Below are positions 47,850 through 58,917 of a stretch of DNA of 64,000 nt, in pieces. The notes beneath the pieces are model-generated. The model saw nothing but the letters and a program-made list of their open reading frames with translations. It was not told the origin of the DNA and did not search any database. The stretch is from Theropithecus gelada (taxonomy: Eukaryota; Chordata; Mammalia; Primates; Cercopithecidae), in assembly GCF_003255815.1 (NCBI RefSeq), contig NC_037673.1, positions 159,302,526 to 159,366,525 of the forward strand, read 5' to 3'. Each line of letters opens with the position of its first letter. The first letter of the stretch is position 1. Both the position numbers and the translations under genes were made by a program.

Positions 47850-48856
47850 CCAAACTTTTCTTCTGAAGTGAAGCTTTATATGTCTTTCACTTAGATATCT
47901 CACAGCTATTTTTGACCTCACTCCCATCTAAAATCAGACTGACTTGATTTATCCTCTCAACCCTGTTTTCTGAGTGTTACAGTTCACCTGGGTGCTCAAA
48001 CTAGAAATTCCTAGTTTCTCCTTTTTCCCTACTCACCCCTGAAATCCCATCCATGAGCAGGCTCTAATAGTACACCACTAAAATGTCTTGAATGAATAAA
48101 CATTCCCCCATGATCACTGATATTTTCTACTCAAAGTCACTGTCATCTCTTCTCCAGTTATTCCAGTAGACAGCTTCTATCGTTTTTTTACCCTGACCAC
48201 AATCTATCTTCTCTCTGACAGTTGGAATAAACTTATAAAAATCTAAACAGGATTGTCATTATTCTAACTGAAGCCTTCCAGTGGATGCCCAGTGCATGTT
48301 GTCTACCACACACTTCAAAACCCCTTATGATTTAGCACTGGCCTCGCTCCCTCTTCACCCCAGCTGGCTCTGCTTCTTGATCAGTTTCCTGCAAAAGCTC
48401 CAGATCCTGGAATAGTGTCATCTCATTTCCCCCTCAGAGGTTTTGTACAAATTGTCTCCACTTGCCCTGCCTGGCAAGCTTTTCCCATTTCCTCTGTGGC
48501 CTGGTCTGCTCTCCTTCATGTGCCCAGTTTCTTTCCATTCTTTAGGGTTCTGTTTGATGCCAACCTGACAGAGAAGCTTTCCAAAAATCACTTTTTCTTA
48601 CTTATAACCGAAGTCCCTTATTAGTTTTATTAGCCATCTAGTCCTTTATTAGCTATCTAATATGGCTCATACCAGAATATACAATTATTTAAATTATTCA
48701 TCTGTTTATATTTAATCTTTCTTTCCCTCCAGAATATTGAACCCCTGAAGATGAAGAATAAATGTCTCATTCACTATTGTTTTCCCAGTAATTAATACAG
48801 TGTCTAGTATACAATAGGCACATGGTAAATATTTGTTAAACAAATTCATTGAGTGT
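47850..48856 (+). mobile_element. Long L2 LINE relic (3' region to terminus)
   Basis: The L2 order is visible over about 1 kb: the ORF2 end region ('aagccttccagtggatgccc' near 48271, 'ccccttatgatttagcactggc' near 48321), the 3'UTR, and a terminus with CAGTGTCTAGTATACAATAG and AATATTTGTTAAACAAATTC. The 5' limit is uncertain. Confidence 0.8.
48454..48631 (+). repeat. L2-derived local duplication, copy B
   Basis: Partner of 47479-47655, about 975 bp downstream. Copy B sits within the continuous L2, so it is the resident copy and copy A the derived one. Confidence 0.9.
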
Positions 48857-50207
48857 CGGGAAACTTTCCCATCAGTTGAATTTTTCTCGGGAAAACCATT
48901 GGCAAAATTAAATGTCTTTATGGTCATTTTCTCTAGTTTCTTTGTCAGGTTTATTCCACAAGGCAGAGGAAACTTGAAATGTCATAAATGAGAAATTGCT
49001 GTTCATGTATTTTCTTATTACTTTGGTGATTTGAACTTATATCTTTATTTCACATGATTCAGCGGTTTTAAAATCTATTTTGTGTAGATATTAGACCGTA
49101 TTTTATACCTAAAGTTTTGGAAAATCTGACATTAGTATCATCAGCATTTCTGGATGATTTTCCTTTTTCATTTGTTTTTAAATAAGTTTATCGCAGTTCA
49201 GAGTTGCTGATCAGTTTCACTTATACTGTGAAAGCTCTGAGAAGATTACTGGATGTTTTAAACACAAATATATGTAGTATTGATACAGGATCATATGACA
49301 ATGTCACACAGCACTTTTAACATATCATGTAATTGCTTTTTTAGGTTAGAAATCAGTTTTCTAAGTGCGATAAAATTAAACTTGCTTTAATTTGAATATT
49401 AAGTAATTTCATTTAATTCAGAGAACACTGTTTCCAGCAATAAAAAGTGAAACTTTTATTTAATATTGCTTTGATGAAGTTATATCAACACTTATAAGTT
49501 AATCACAATCTAATGTTAGGTCATCTTATATTCTCAAATAAGCAGTTTTTGTTATCAATCCTGCTGTAAATTAAAACGAGTTAAGGAACAAAGAGTGAAA
49601 TGAATTAACCTTCTGGTCAAGGCAAGGAACAAGTCAACAGACCCATTTACTTTGATTAATCGATGTTTTATTTTGCTTCAGGGTTTCAAACCAAGTGATT
49701 GGATTTATATAACGTAACACTTCACTCGAATTAAGAGCAGCTGGGAGCACATACAATTTTTTACACGAACTCTTCTCCAAAAGATTTGTTTTAAATACTA
49801 ATTAAAACTAATACTCAGAGTAAGTTGCAGAAAACTGTTAAGAATTCATTAACTCCTGTAGTCTAAGTAGGATCTGCTTATGAGCTGTAAAAACAAAACA
49901 AACAAACAAAAACAGGGTTTAACCTGCAAAAATTGCCTGAGGCATCTCAAATTTATGAGTGATAAGAAGTAGTGAGAGGAAGTTTTCTTAAATTAGTCAA
50001 TTTATATTTGGATTTGGAAAAGATAAAAACATTATTTTCTATCATCGTTCTGATAACTTTACTATTTAAAAATAGAATTCAATGCATGTTTAACATTTAT
50101 TGCCAAAGGCTTAGAGGTGAACTTGATCATAGATATCTGCAAAACCAAACAAACAAAACACTCAGGTTATAGAATATGGCAAAAGACTGAATATAATACA
50201 AAGTAAG
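48857..50207. other. Repeat-poor single-copy DNA
   Basis: About 1.35 kb with no recognised repeat or gene. It includes a GATTAATCGATG motif at 49655 resembling ONECUT/homeodomain sites, which may be chance. Confidence 0.4.
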
Positions 50208-50885
50208 AATTATTCCCAACACGGCTGCCAGGGTGGTCTTTTGAAAAGATGAGTCAGATCCTGGCACTTCTCAGTTCAAAACCCTGCTATGCATGGCTCC
50301 TCCTCACACAGAGTCAAAGCCAAACTCCTCAAAGGGAACTTCAAGGGCTCATGTGATCTGTGTCCCTCATGTGATCTGTGCCTCTGTAGCCTCTCCACAG
50401 TTACAGCAACCCCACTTCCCTCTCACCCCACTCTTTACCTCTCCTCCTCCCTCACTCCCCACCAGATACAGGGTCTCCCTGCCATATGAATGTTCCAGGC
50501 ACACTCCCACCTGAAAATCTTCGTATCAGCAACTTCTTCTGCCAGAATTATCTTCACAAAACTAATCCCCAACTCTATTTATGACTTTATTGATGTCATC
50601 TTCTCAAGGATCATGCTAAGCACCACAAGCTGCAACCTGCCCTGCCCTTACACATTCTTAACCCCTCTTCCCTGTTTGACTTTTTCCTTTATACTCTCAT
50701 GACTTTTATTGCTTTCCAACATGTTACACAATTTACTTTTTTTTCACATTTGTTATGTATTATCTGTCTCCCCTCATCAGAATGTAAACTTCATGAGAAC
50801 CGAGGGCTTTGTCCCCAAACACCTACAAGAGTACTCAGTACGTAGTACTAGGCATTCATGGCATACTTGTTGAATGAATGAAATA
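50208..50885 (+). mobile_element. L2 LINE 3' region
   Basis: About 680 bp follow L2 in order: a 'ggtggtcttttgaaaagatga' part, CAAAGCCAAACTCCTCAAAG, AGAATGTAAACTTCATGAGA, and a terminus with TTGTTGAATGAATGAAAT. An 18-bp tandem duplication lies at 50348-50383 (unit CTCATGTGATCTGTG plus three bases). Confidence 0.88.
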
Positions 50886-50965
50886 ATACATCTATAGCTT
50901 TCCTCAAGTTAGAAAATGAAGTCTGTGGGAGAACATAGCCTGAATTAGGATTAAAAGCCAGGAAG

Positions 50966-52068
50966 GCATGGGCAAGGACTTCATGTCTAAAACACCAAAA
51001 GCAATGGCAACAAAAGTCAAAATTGACAAATGGGATCTAATTAAACTAAAGAGCTTCTGCACAGCAAAAGAAACTACCATCAGAGTGAACAGGCAACCTA
51101 CAGAATGGGAGAAAATTTTTGCAATCTACTCATCTGACAAAGGGCTAATATCCAGAACCTACAAAGAACTCAATCAAATTTACAAGAAAAAAACAAACAA
51201 CCCCATCAAAAAGTGGGCAAAGGATATGAACAGACATTTCTCAAAAGAAGACATTCATACAGCCAACAAACACATGAAAAAATGCTCATCATGACTGGCC
51301 ATGAGAGAAATGCAAATCAAAACCACAATGAGATACCATCTCACACCAGTTAGAATGGCAGTCATTAAAAAGTCAGGAAACAACAGGTGCTGGAGAGGAT
51401 GTGGAGAAATAGGAACACTTTTACACTGTTGGTGGGATTGTAAACTAGTTCAACCATTATGGAAAACAGTATGGCGATTCCTCAAGGATCTAGAACTAGA
51501 TGTACCATATGACCCAGCCATCCCATTACTGGGTATATATCCAAAGGATTATAAATCATGCTGCTGTAAAGACACATGCACATGTATGTTTATTGCGGCA
51601 CTATTCACAATAGCAAAGACTTGGAATCAATCCAAATGTCCATCAGTGACAGACTGGATTGAGAAAATGTGGCACATATACACCATGGAATACTATGCAG
51701 CCATTAAAAAGGATGAGTTTGTATCCTTTGCGGGGACATGGATGCAGCTGGAAACCATCATTCTCAGCAAACTATCGCAAGGACAGAAAACCAAACACCG
51801 CATGTTCTCACTCATAGGTGGGAATTGAACAATGAGATCACCTGGACTCAGGAAGGGGAACATCACACACCGGGGCCTATCACGGGGAGGAGGGAGGAGA
51901 GAGGGATTGCATTGGGAGTTATACCTGATGTAAATGACGAGTTGATGGGTGCTGACGAGTTGATGGGTGCAGCACACCAACATGGCACAAGTATACATAT
52001 GTAACAAACCTGCACGTTATGCACATGTACCTTAGAACTTAAAGTATAATAATAATTTAAAAAGAAAA
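50966..52068 (+). mobile_element. 5'-truncated L1PA with target duplication
   Basis: About 1.1 kb of a young primate L1: ORF2 C-terminus, 3'UTR (ACAAACCTGCACGTTATGC) and an A-rich tail. AAAAGCCAGGAAG flanks it at 50953-50965 and 52069-52081. Low divergence and the 3'UTR type suggest roughly L1PA4-7. The 3'UTR contains an 18-bp tandem duplication at 51936-51970. Confidence 0.96.
50968..51828 (+). pseudogene. L1PA ORF2 C-terminal fragment, one premature stop
   Basis: The frame is open from 50968 to the native ORF2 stop at 51828 except for a TGA at 51292-51294. Downstream, 175 codons (51301-51828) remain open and show the L1 ORF2 C-terminal features: a cysteine-rich part around CCCKDTCTC and the terminal FSLIGGN. 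There is no endonuclease or reverse transcriptase domain, so no activity is expected. Confidence 0.93.
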
Positions 52069-52182
52069 AAAAGCCAGGAAGAACTAGAGGGGATAAAGAA
52101 CCCAAGGGAAATGAGGAAGGACAAAGCAATTCTCAAATAAAAAAATGAGAATGTTTACAGACTCTAGTTAGCCCAAACTGGT

Positions 52183-52469
52183 CTTTTTTTTTTTTTTTCT
52201 CTGAGACAGAGTCTTGCTCTGTCACCCAAGCTGGAGTGCAGTAGCTCACTGCAACCTCCACCTCCCAGGTTCAAGCCATTCTCCTGCCTCAGCCCCCCTA
52301 GTAGCTGGGATTACAGATACCCACTACCATGCCCGCCTAATTTTTGTATTTTTAGTAGAGATGGGGTTTCACCATGTTGGCCAGGCTGGTCTCAAACTCC
52401 TGACCTCAAGTGATCCACTCGCCTTGGCCTCCCAAAGTGGTGGGATTACAGGCATGAACCACTGCGCTG
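52183..52469 (-). mobile_element. AluS-like, antisense, 12-bp target duplication
   Basis: GCCCAAACTGGT flanks the copy exactly at 52171-52182 and 52470-52481. Poly(T) is followed by GAGACAGAGTCTTGCTCTG. About 12 bp are deleted at GTGCAGTAGCTCACTGC. Confidence 0.97.
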
Positions 52470-52481
52470 GCCCAAACTGGT

Positions 52482-54301
52482 GTTCTTCTGTATTTATTTT
52501 AATTTATTCCCTACATTCCATAGTAACCTATTCGATACCAGAAAGTCTGTAGTAACATTTTTGACTCCAGGAAGCATTTTCCATGAAAGTGCTGCAGATG
52601 GCTTCTTAGTAAGAGAAGACTAAAAGGAAAGTGAGGCTATATCATTAGGCTGCAAACCAGCAGTCCTAATGGCAAGATGCCCTAGAGCCAATGTACCATT
52701 GTGAATCTGTAGTATTTTCCTCAATAACACAGCTCTAAGGATTTCGTTAACCAGTAAAAATAATTTTCTTTGCATCCAAATTGGCATGTTATCCATCACT
52801 GGGATTTCTGTGTGAAGCTTGAAGATACTATCATTTATTTCTCTAATTAGAATTGCTGTTTAATCCAAAAATCGACTTTAACTTTAAAGTTAGGATAAAT
52901 TTAGAGGCTGAGCTCTATAATATGCTTTCAATATGAAAATTACTCATTTTCTGAATCTTTATCAGTGAAGTTTCAGTTGCCTTTTTAGATATACTTAATA
53001 AAAATTAACTAAGGTCCCTAGAAATCTCATGACTCGAGTAGGCAGGCAATACGAGAGAGAAAAGACTAATGGACAGGCAAGATTCTAATACTGCTGACAA
53101 TAATGCAGGTATTCTGCTATTTTGACAAATTACAGCTTTCTTCCCTCAGAATTCCATTCTCTTTCTCTCCTCTCCTCTAATCATTGCCTGCCTATAAATT
53201 TATTTGTACAAATAAATTTGTATAAATGTCTTGGCAATAAATTAATTTATTAATTATACTCAGAAGTAACTCTAGGCAAAGAGGTGTGTCAGGGAAGTTT
53301 CACTGCATACAAACTCAAGAACTTTCTAGAATTTGGACCTGTGATTGTATCATTACCTAGGGCAGAATTTTACCAGCCAGAGATATACCACCATCAGCTC
53401 TTGCTCTCAACTGATTTTTATAAAAATACAATTTATGGCTTGAATATGTTTCAAATGATGCCTATTAATTACAAACTATTCATTTGCAAGGATACTTATA
53501 TCAGGGATTACTCTTAAAAACAGGATTTAAATTGACCATATTTTCTAATAATTCTCATATTTAGAGAAGGCAGACAATGTAAATTTCCTACTCCTATTTT
53601 AGATAATACCAAATGACATTTTCAAATAACCTGCAAAAGATTAAATGATTAATTCAACCAGTTGTTCATTCTTTTCTCTTCAGAATTCATGATTGCTAGT
53701 GTCAGAACAGATTTATTGATGGAGATTTACATAGTGTGATACAAGTACTCAATAAGGTATCAACTAAATTGGAATCGTGGTCTATCACATTCAATAAGGT
53801 AAGTAGTGAGCATGATAGCCAATATTTGGCAATAGATAAGTATTGAGGATTGGTCTAGGGGGACTTCTAAATGATCTTGATTTTGTGTTGATAAGTGTGA
53901 AAGGAAAATTAAAACTTGGGACCCCAGTTCACATGCCACAAAGAAACAAATTAAGCTGAAACCTGGGTCATGCAAAAAAATGGCCTTTTCTTGCGTTCTT
54001 AAGCAGACGGCTACAGATAAAAAGTTAAATATATGCACTAGAAGCTACTTTGTGTTTGCCTTATCTGATGTAAAGTGCCGATTTACTGAGCACCAGATGA
54101 ACACATCATTGGCTATTCCCCTACCTACTCCTTTTCTCATGCATTATATAGATTACCATATTCTTCCTCTTTTCTCTCCAGCCAAATTTTCCTTTTAAAT
54201 ATTTAAGCCCTCAAATTCATCTTTGGAGAAAAGTACAGACCACAGACTATTTGTGTGATTCCTTGGGATTTCTGTTTGTTGGTCGGTTGGTTGTTTTTTC
54301 G
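52482..54301. other. Repeat-poor single-copy DNA
   Basis: No interspersed repeat or gene was recognised. Two AT-rich palindromes lie at 53196-53251. Confidence 0.45.
53196..53251. repeat. Two adjacent perfect AT palindromes (24 and 16 bp)
   Basis: A 24-bp exact palindrome centred on TTGTACAA spans 53196-53219. A 16-bp exact palindrome AATAAATTAATTTATT spans 53236-53251. Sixteen bases separate them. Confidence 0.95.
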
Positions 54302-54645
54302 TTTTTTTTTTTTAGTTTTCTTTTTTTGAGATGAGGTCTCACTCTGTCACCCAGGTTGGAGTGCCGTAGTATGATCTCACTTCACTGTGTGATCTCAGCT
54401 CATAGTGTGATCTCCACTCACCTTGGCCTCCCAGACTCAAGCGATCCTCCCACCTCAGCCTCCTGAGTAGCTGGGACCACAGACATATGCCACCACGTCT
54501 GGCTAATTTTTTGTATTTTTGGTAGAGACAGGGTTTCGCCATGTTGCTGTATGCAGGTTGGTCTCGAACTCCTGAGCTGAGGCAATCTACCTGCCTCTGC
54601 CTCCCAAAGTGCTGGGATTAAAGGGGTAAGCCACTGTGCCCAGGC
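54302..54645 (-). mobile_element. AluJ-like, antisense, with 18-bp triplication
   Basis: T-rich tail, GAGATGAGGTCTCACTCTG and both arms are present. Three related 18-bp units lie head to tail at 54368-54385, 54386-54403 and 54404-54421, sharing a TGATCTC core, which lengthens the element. A small insertion (GCTGTATGCAG) occurs near 54546. Confidence 0.95.
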
Positions 54646-54922
54646 TTGTGTTTTTTGTTTGTTTATTTGTTCTTTCCAGGCATGTCCTTAACCTTGGCAA
54701 AATAAACTTCTAAATTGACTGATAACTGTCTCAGATACCGTTTTGGTTTACATAAGAAATAAACAACTATAAAGATAGATTAAAAATAAGTAAGTAATTA
54801 TATGTATATATCCTATTGGTTTATTTTCTATATATCCTATTAGATATATATATACACACACACACACACACATATATATATATCCCCATTAGTTCTGTCC
54901 CTCTAGGGAACCGGACTAATAC
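54646..54922 (+). mobile_element. LTR-like 3' end with embedded (TA)n(CA)n
   Basis: TA units flank a CA run at 54843-54882, then CCCCATTAGTTCTGTCCCTC and GGAACCGGACTAATACAG close the element. This 3' end resembles that of the unassigned family at 40354-40994. The 5' limit is uncertain. Confidence 0.45.
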
Positions 54923-55105
54923 AGGGACTATCAGATGATTGGTACCTACAACAATACAGCTTGTATCCCATCATCAATTACTTTTATTCCCTTAGTTTCT
55001 GGCATCCTACACATGACACTATCAGGCTGCCATTTAACAGGATGTGGAACAAACTCAGAGGTCTGGCAGATACATTAATGTGGAAATATGTGGAAAGTTG
55101 AGGGT

Positions 55106-55437
55106 TCTTTCGTTCGTTCGTTCGTTCTCTCGTTTTTGAGACAGTCTCACTCTGTCGCTCAGGCTGGAGTGCAGTGGAGCGATCTCCGCCTACTGCAACC
55201 TCCGCCTCCCAGGTTCACGCCATTGCCCTGCCTCGGCCTTCGGAGTAGCTGGGATCACAAGCTCCCGCCACCATGCCTGGCTATTTTATTATTATTATTA
55301 TTTTTATTTTTTATTTTTAGTAGTGACAGGGTTTCACCGTGTTAGCCAGGATGGTCCCAATCTCCTGACCTCGTGATCCACCTGCCTCGTCCTCCCAAAG
55401 TGCTGGGATTACAGGCCTGAGCCACCCGTGCCTGGCC
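55106..55437 (-). mobile_element. AluY-like, antisense, with (TTCG)n tail
   Basis: GTGTTAGCCAGGATGGTCCC and CTCCTGACCTCGTGATCC are AluY-type. In place of poly(T), the tail reads TTTCGTTCGTTCGTTCGTTC (55109-55128). The central A-rich linker has grown into a TTA repeat near 55285-55303. Confidence 0.95.
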
Positions 55438-56387
55438 AAAGGTTTTTTTTTTTCCAACTCCTTAAACAAGTGATTTCTGAATTATGTGAACACGTGAATG
55501 CTTTATCTTCAATGCTTTACCATGTTATGATTCATAATTATGTACTGTATATACAATTTTAGGCATATAAATAATAACTAAAGTATATATCTTTTATTTA
55601 TTCATTCAATACAAAGTATTGAAAGTTTATGATGATACAGGAACCTTGTGCTTAGTACAAAATGGGGATCAAGATAATAGAAACTCTGCCATCAGAGAAT
55701 TGTATAGTTAATGGGAGAGACAATATTTGAATAATACACAAATAAATCTTAAACTTCAGCTGTGAAAACTGATAAAATAGATACTTGGGGAACTAAGAGA
55801 ACATGTAGCTGTTGATTAAGCTATAGTGATATATTTCAGTCACTAGAACAAGAAGCATCCACATATTTGGGACTGAAAGATTATTTAACCTGTAGCGCAG
55901 GCAGATGTTGGTTTCACTATTTAGACTTTTTTCTTTTTAGTGCTAAATAATTCCATACCAAGAACAACATGTGTTATTATTTATTCTTCCTAGTTTGAGG
56001 CCCTGACCTCATAAGACACAACTACAATTAAAGTTAAAATATTGGAACAGTGCCTTTGCTTGGAATTTGCAATAAAAACATTTGTCAAACATTATTCAAT
56101 AAATGGCGGAAGGAAACGCCATAGCGACTGCAGCATTGAAAAAAACTTGAGAAAAAATTGCACGATGATATTTATTCTTGAAAAATACATGTGAAAGGAA
56201 AGGTTTATGTTTCCACAGCAACAAACTTTGCTGAGCATACTGAGCTCTGTTAAAAATAAAGAAAAGGAGAGAAATAGAAGTAAAGGACAGAGTATGGTCT
56301 AATGTGGCAAAATAAGGAATTCTGAAGTCAAGGACACTGTAGGAGGAATTAAAAAATCCCCAATTGATCATGGGTTCTGGTTTTCTT
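55438..56387. other. Mostly single-copy DNA, weak ancient repeat
   Basis: A degraded repeat resembling the old family at 14370-15550 may span about 55585-55810 (TTTATTCATTCAATACAAAG start). No gene is visible. Confidence 0.4.
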
Positions 56388-56465
56388 GAAATTTTAATTA
56401 ATTAATTAATTTTAAACCTCATTTTATTGTGGTAAGAACTTAATGTAAGATCTATCCACTCAACA

Positions 56466-57074
56466 ATTTTGGGGGGGGGGTAAGGTGGGCATTTATTTAT
56501 TTTTAGTTTTTTTAATAAATATATTTTTCTTTCAATAGCTTTTGGGATACACATGGTTTTTGGTTACATGGATGAATTATTTAGTGAAGTCTGAGATTTT
56601 ACTGCACCCATCACCCGAGTATGTACATTGTACACAATATGTAGGGATTTTAAAAATCAAACCCCACCCTCCCCTCCTCCTCGAGTCTCCAGTTTTCATT
56701 ATACCACTCTGCATACCTTTGTGTACCCATAGTTTAGCTCCCATTTGTAAGTGACAACATATGGTATTTGGTTTATCATTCCTGAGTTACTTCACTAAGA
56801 ATAATGGCCCCCAGCTCCATCCAAATTACTGTAAAATACATTACTTCACTCTTGTTATGGCTGAGTAGTATTCCATGGTGTATATGTACAACATTTTCTT
56901 TATCTACTCCTTGGCTGATGGGCACTTACATTGGTTCCATAGCTTTGGGACTGAAAATTATGCTGTGATACACATACGTGTGCAGGTGTCTTTTGATATA
57001 ATGACTACTTCGTTTGGGTACTCAGTGACGGGATTGCTGGATCAAATAGTTGATCTAGTTTTAGTTCGTTGCCT
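56466..57074 (-). mobile_element. 5'-truncated primate L1, antisense, inside the L1M
   Basis: CAATAGCTTTTGGGATACAC, CACCCATCACCCGAGTATG and GGCTGAGTAGTATTCCATGG mark an antisense L1P 3' end (L1PA8-17/L1PB age). CTCAACA at 56459-56465 and 57075-57081 is the likely target duplication, joining the two L1M halves. A G10 run (56471-56480) lies where a T-tail would be expected. Confidence 0.88.
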
Positions 57075-58426
57075 CTCAACAGAGTTTAAGCATATAACAC
57101 ATTATTAACTGTAGGCACAGTATTGTACAACATATCTCTAAAACTTATTCCTCTTGTACAATTGAAACTTTATGACCATTGACCACTAACTCCATATTTC
57201 CCCATCCTTCAGTCTCTCTGATTTTACGTGGTTCACTATCTAAATTACCTCATATAAGTGACATAATGCAGTATTTGTCCACCAATAGGTGGCTTATTAT
57301 GCTGAGCATAATGACTTCAAGGTTCATCTACACTGTTGCATATCGAAGGAATTTCTTATCTTTTAAAGGCTGAATAATATTCCACTGTATGTATGCACCA
57401 TATTTTCTTTATCCATTCATCCATGAATAGACATTTAGATTGTTTCCACATCTTGGATATTATGAATAGTGCTACGATGACCATTGGAATGGTAATATCA
57501 CTTAAACATACTGATTTTAATTATTTTGATAACTATCCAGAAGTGGGATTGCTGGACCATGTAATAATTTTATTTTGAATTTTTGAGGAATCTTTGAATT
57601 ACTTTTCATAGCAACTGCATCTTTTTGCTTTATGACCAAGAGTGTACAGGAGTTCCAATTTCTTCACGTTTTTGCCAACATTTATCATCTTTTCTTTTAA
57701 AAATTAACCATCCTACCAGGTGTGAAGTGATATCTCATTGTGATTTTGATTTGCATTTACCTAATGATAAGTGACATTTAGCATGTTTATATGTATGTCA
57801 GCCTACTGCATGACTTCTTTAGATAGATACTCATTTAAGTCTTTAGGCATTTTAAATGTTGGATTGTTATTCTTGTTGCTTTTGAGTTTTTCCTTACATA
57901 TTTTGGAAATTAACACCTTATCTAATATATAGCTTACAGATATTTTCTTCCATTCTGTAGGTTGCCTTTTCACTCTGTTCATTGTTTCTTTGGCCATACA
58001 GAATCTTTTAGTTTATATCTTTTGAATTTTATATGAGTTTCACTTGTCTATTTTGCTTCTGTTGCCTGTGTTTTTGGTGTCATATCCATGAAATAACTGC
58101 TAAGACCAATGTCATACAGCTTTTTCTTTATTTATTTCTAGGAGTGTTAAAGTTTAGAGCCTTACATTTATAATCAATTTTGAGGGTTTTTTTATGGTGT
58201 ATGATGCGGGTCCAATTTCATTATCTTCTATGTGGATATCCAACACCATTGTTGAAGAGACTATCCTTTCTTTATTGCATATTCTTGGCACCTAAGTTGA
58301 AGATCAATTGACTGTTTATACATGTAATCAATTTCTGGATTCTTTGTTGTGTTTCATTTTTCCACATGTCTATATTTATGACATTATCATATTGTTTTAA
58401 TTACTACTGCTTTGTACTACATTTTG

Positions 58427-58588
58427 TCTTTTTTTTTTTTTAATTCCTTTTTGTAGAGAATGGGGTCTTGCTATGGGCAAGAATGGGGATACTTGCCCAG
58501 GCAGGTATCGAACACCTGGACTCAAGCTATCCTCTCACCTCTGCCTCCTTAAGAGCTGGGATTACAGATGTGGGCCACATGCCAGCAA
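58427..58588 (-). mobile_element. Free left Alu monomer (FLAM-type), antisense
   Basis: Poly(T), GAATGGGGTCTTGCTATGG, GAACACCTGGACTCAAGCTA and GAGCTGGGATTACAGATG form a single Alu-like arm only. TTTGTACTACATTTTG and TTTGTACTATATTTTG (15 of 16 identical) flank it at 58411-58426 and 58589-58604. Confidence 0.9.
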
Positions 58589-58860
58589 TTTGTACTATAT
58601 TTTGAAATCAGGAAGTCTGATGCTTCCAGTTTTGTTTTTCATTATCAAGGTTATTTTGAATATTTAGGGTTTTTTGGTTTCATATAAATTTTAGGATTAT
58701 CTATTTTTTAAATGTCATGGGGGTTTTGATAAGAATTACATTTTATCTGTAGATTGCTATGGGTAATGTGAACACTTTAACAATATTAAGTCTTTCAGTC
58801 TCTGAACACTGATGTCTTTCTATTTGCATGTGTAGTCTTCACTTGCATTCATCAATGTTT

Positions 58861-58917
58861 TGTATGTAGTCGTCTGTGTACGACTACATACAACGTACAA
58901 TGTAGTCGTCTGTGTAC
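58861..58917. repeat. Hairpin plus direct repeat (template-switch-like)
   Basis: ATGTAGTCGTCTGTGTAC occurs exactly at 58864-58881 and 58900-58917. Between and overlapping them, TGTATGTAGTCGT (58861-58873) pairs exactly with ACGACTACATACA (58880-58892) around a 6-base loop. Five CpGs are packed into 57 bp. The flanking L1M sequence is otherwise collinear. Confidence 0.95.
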
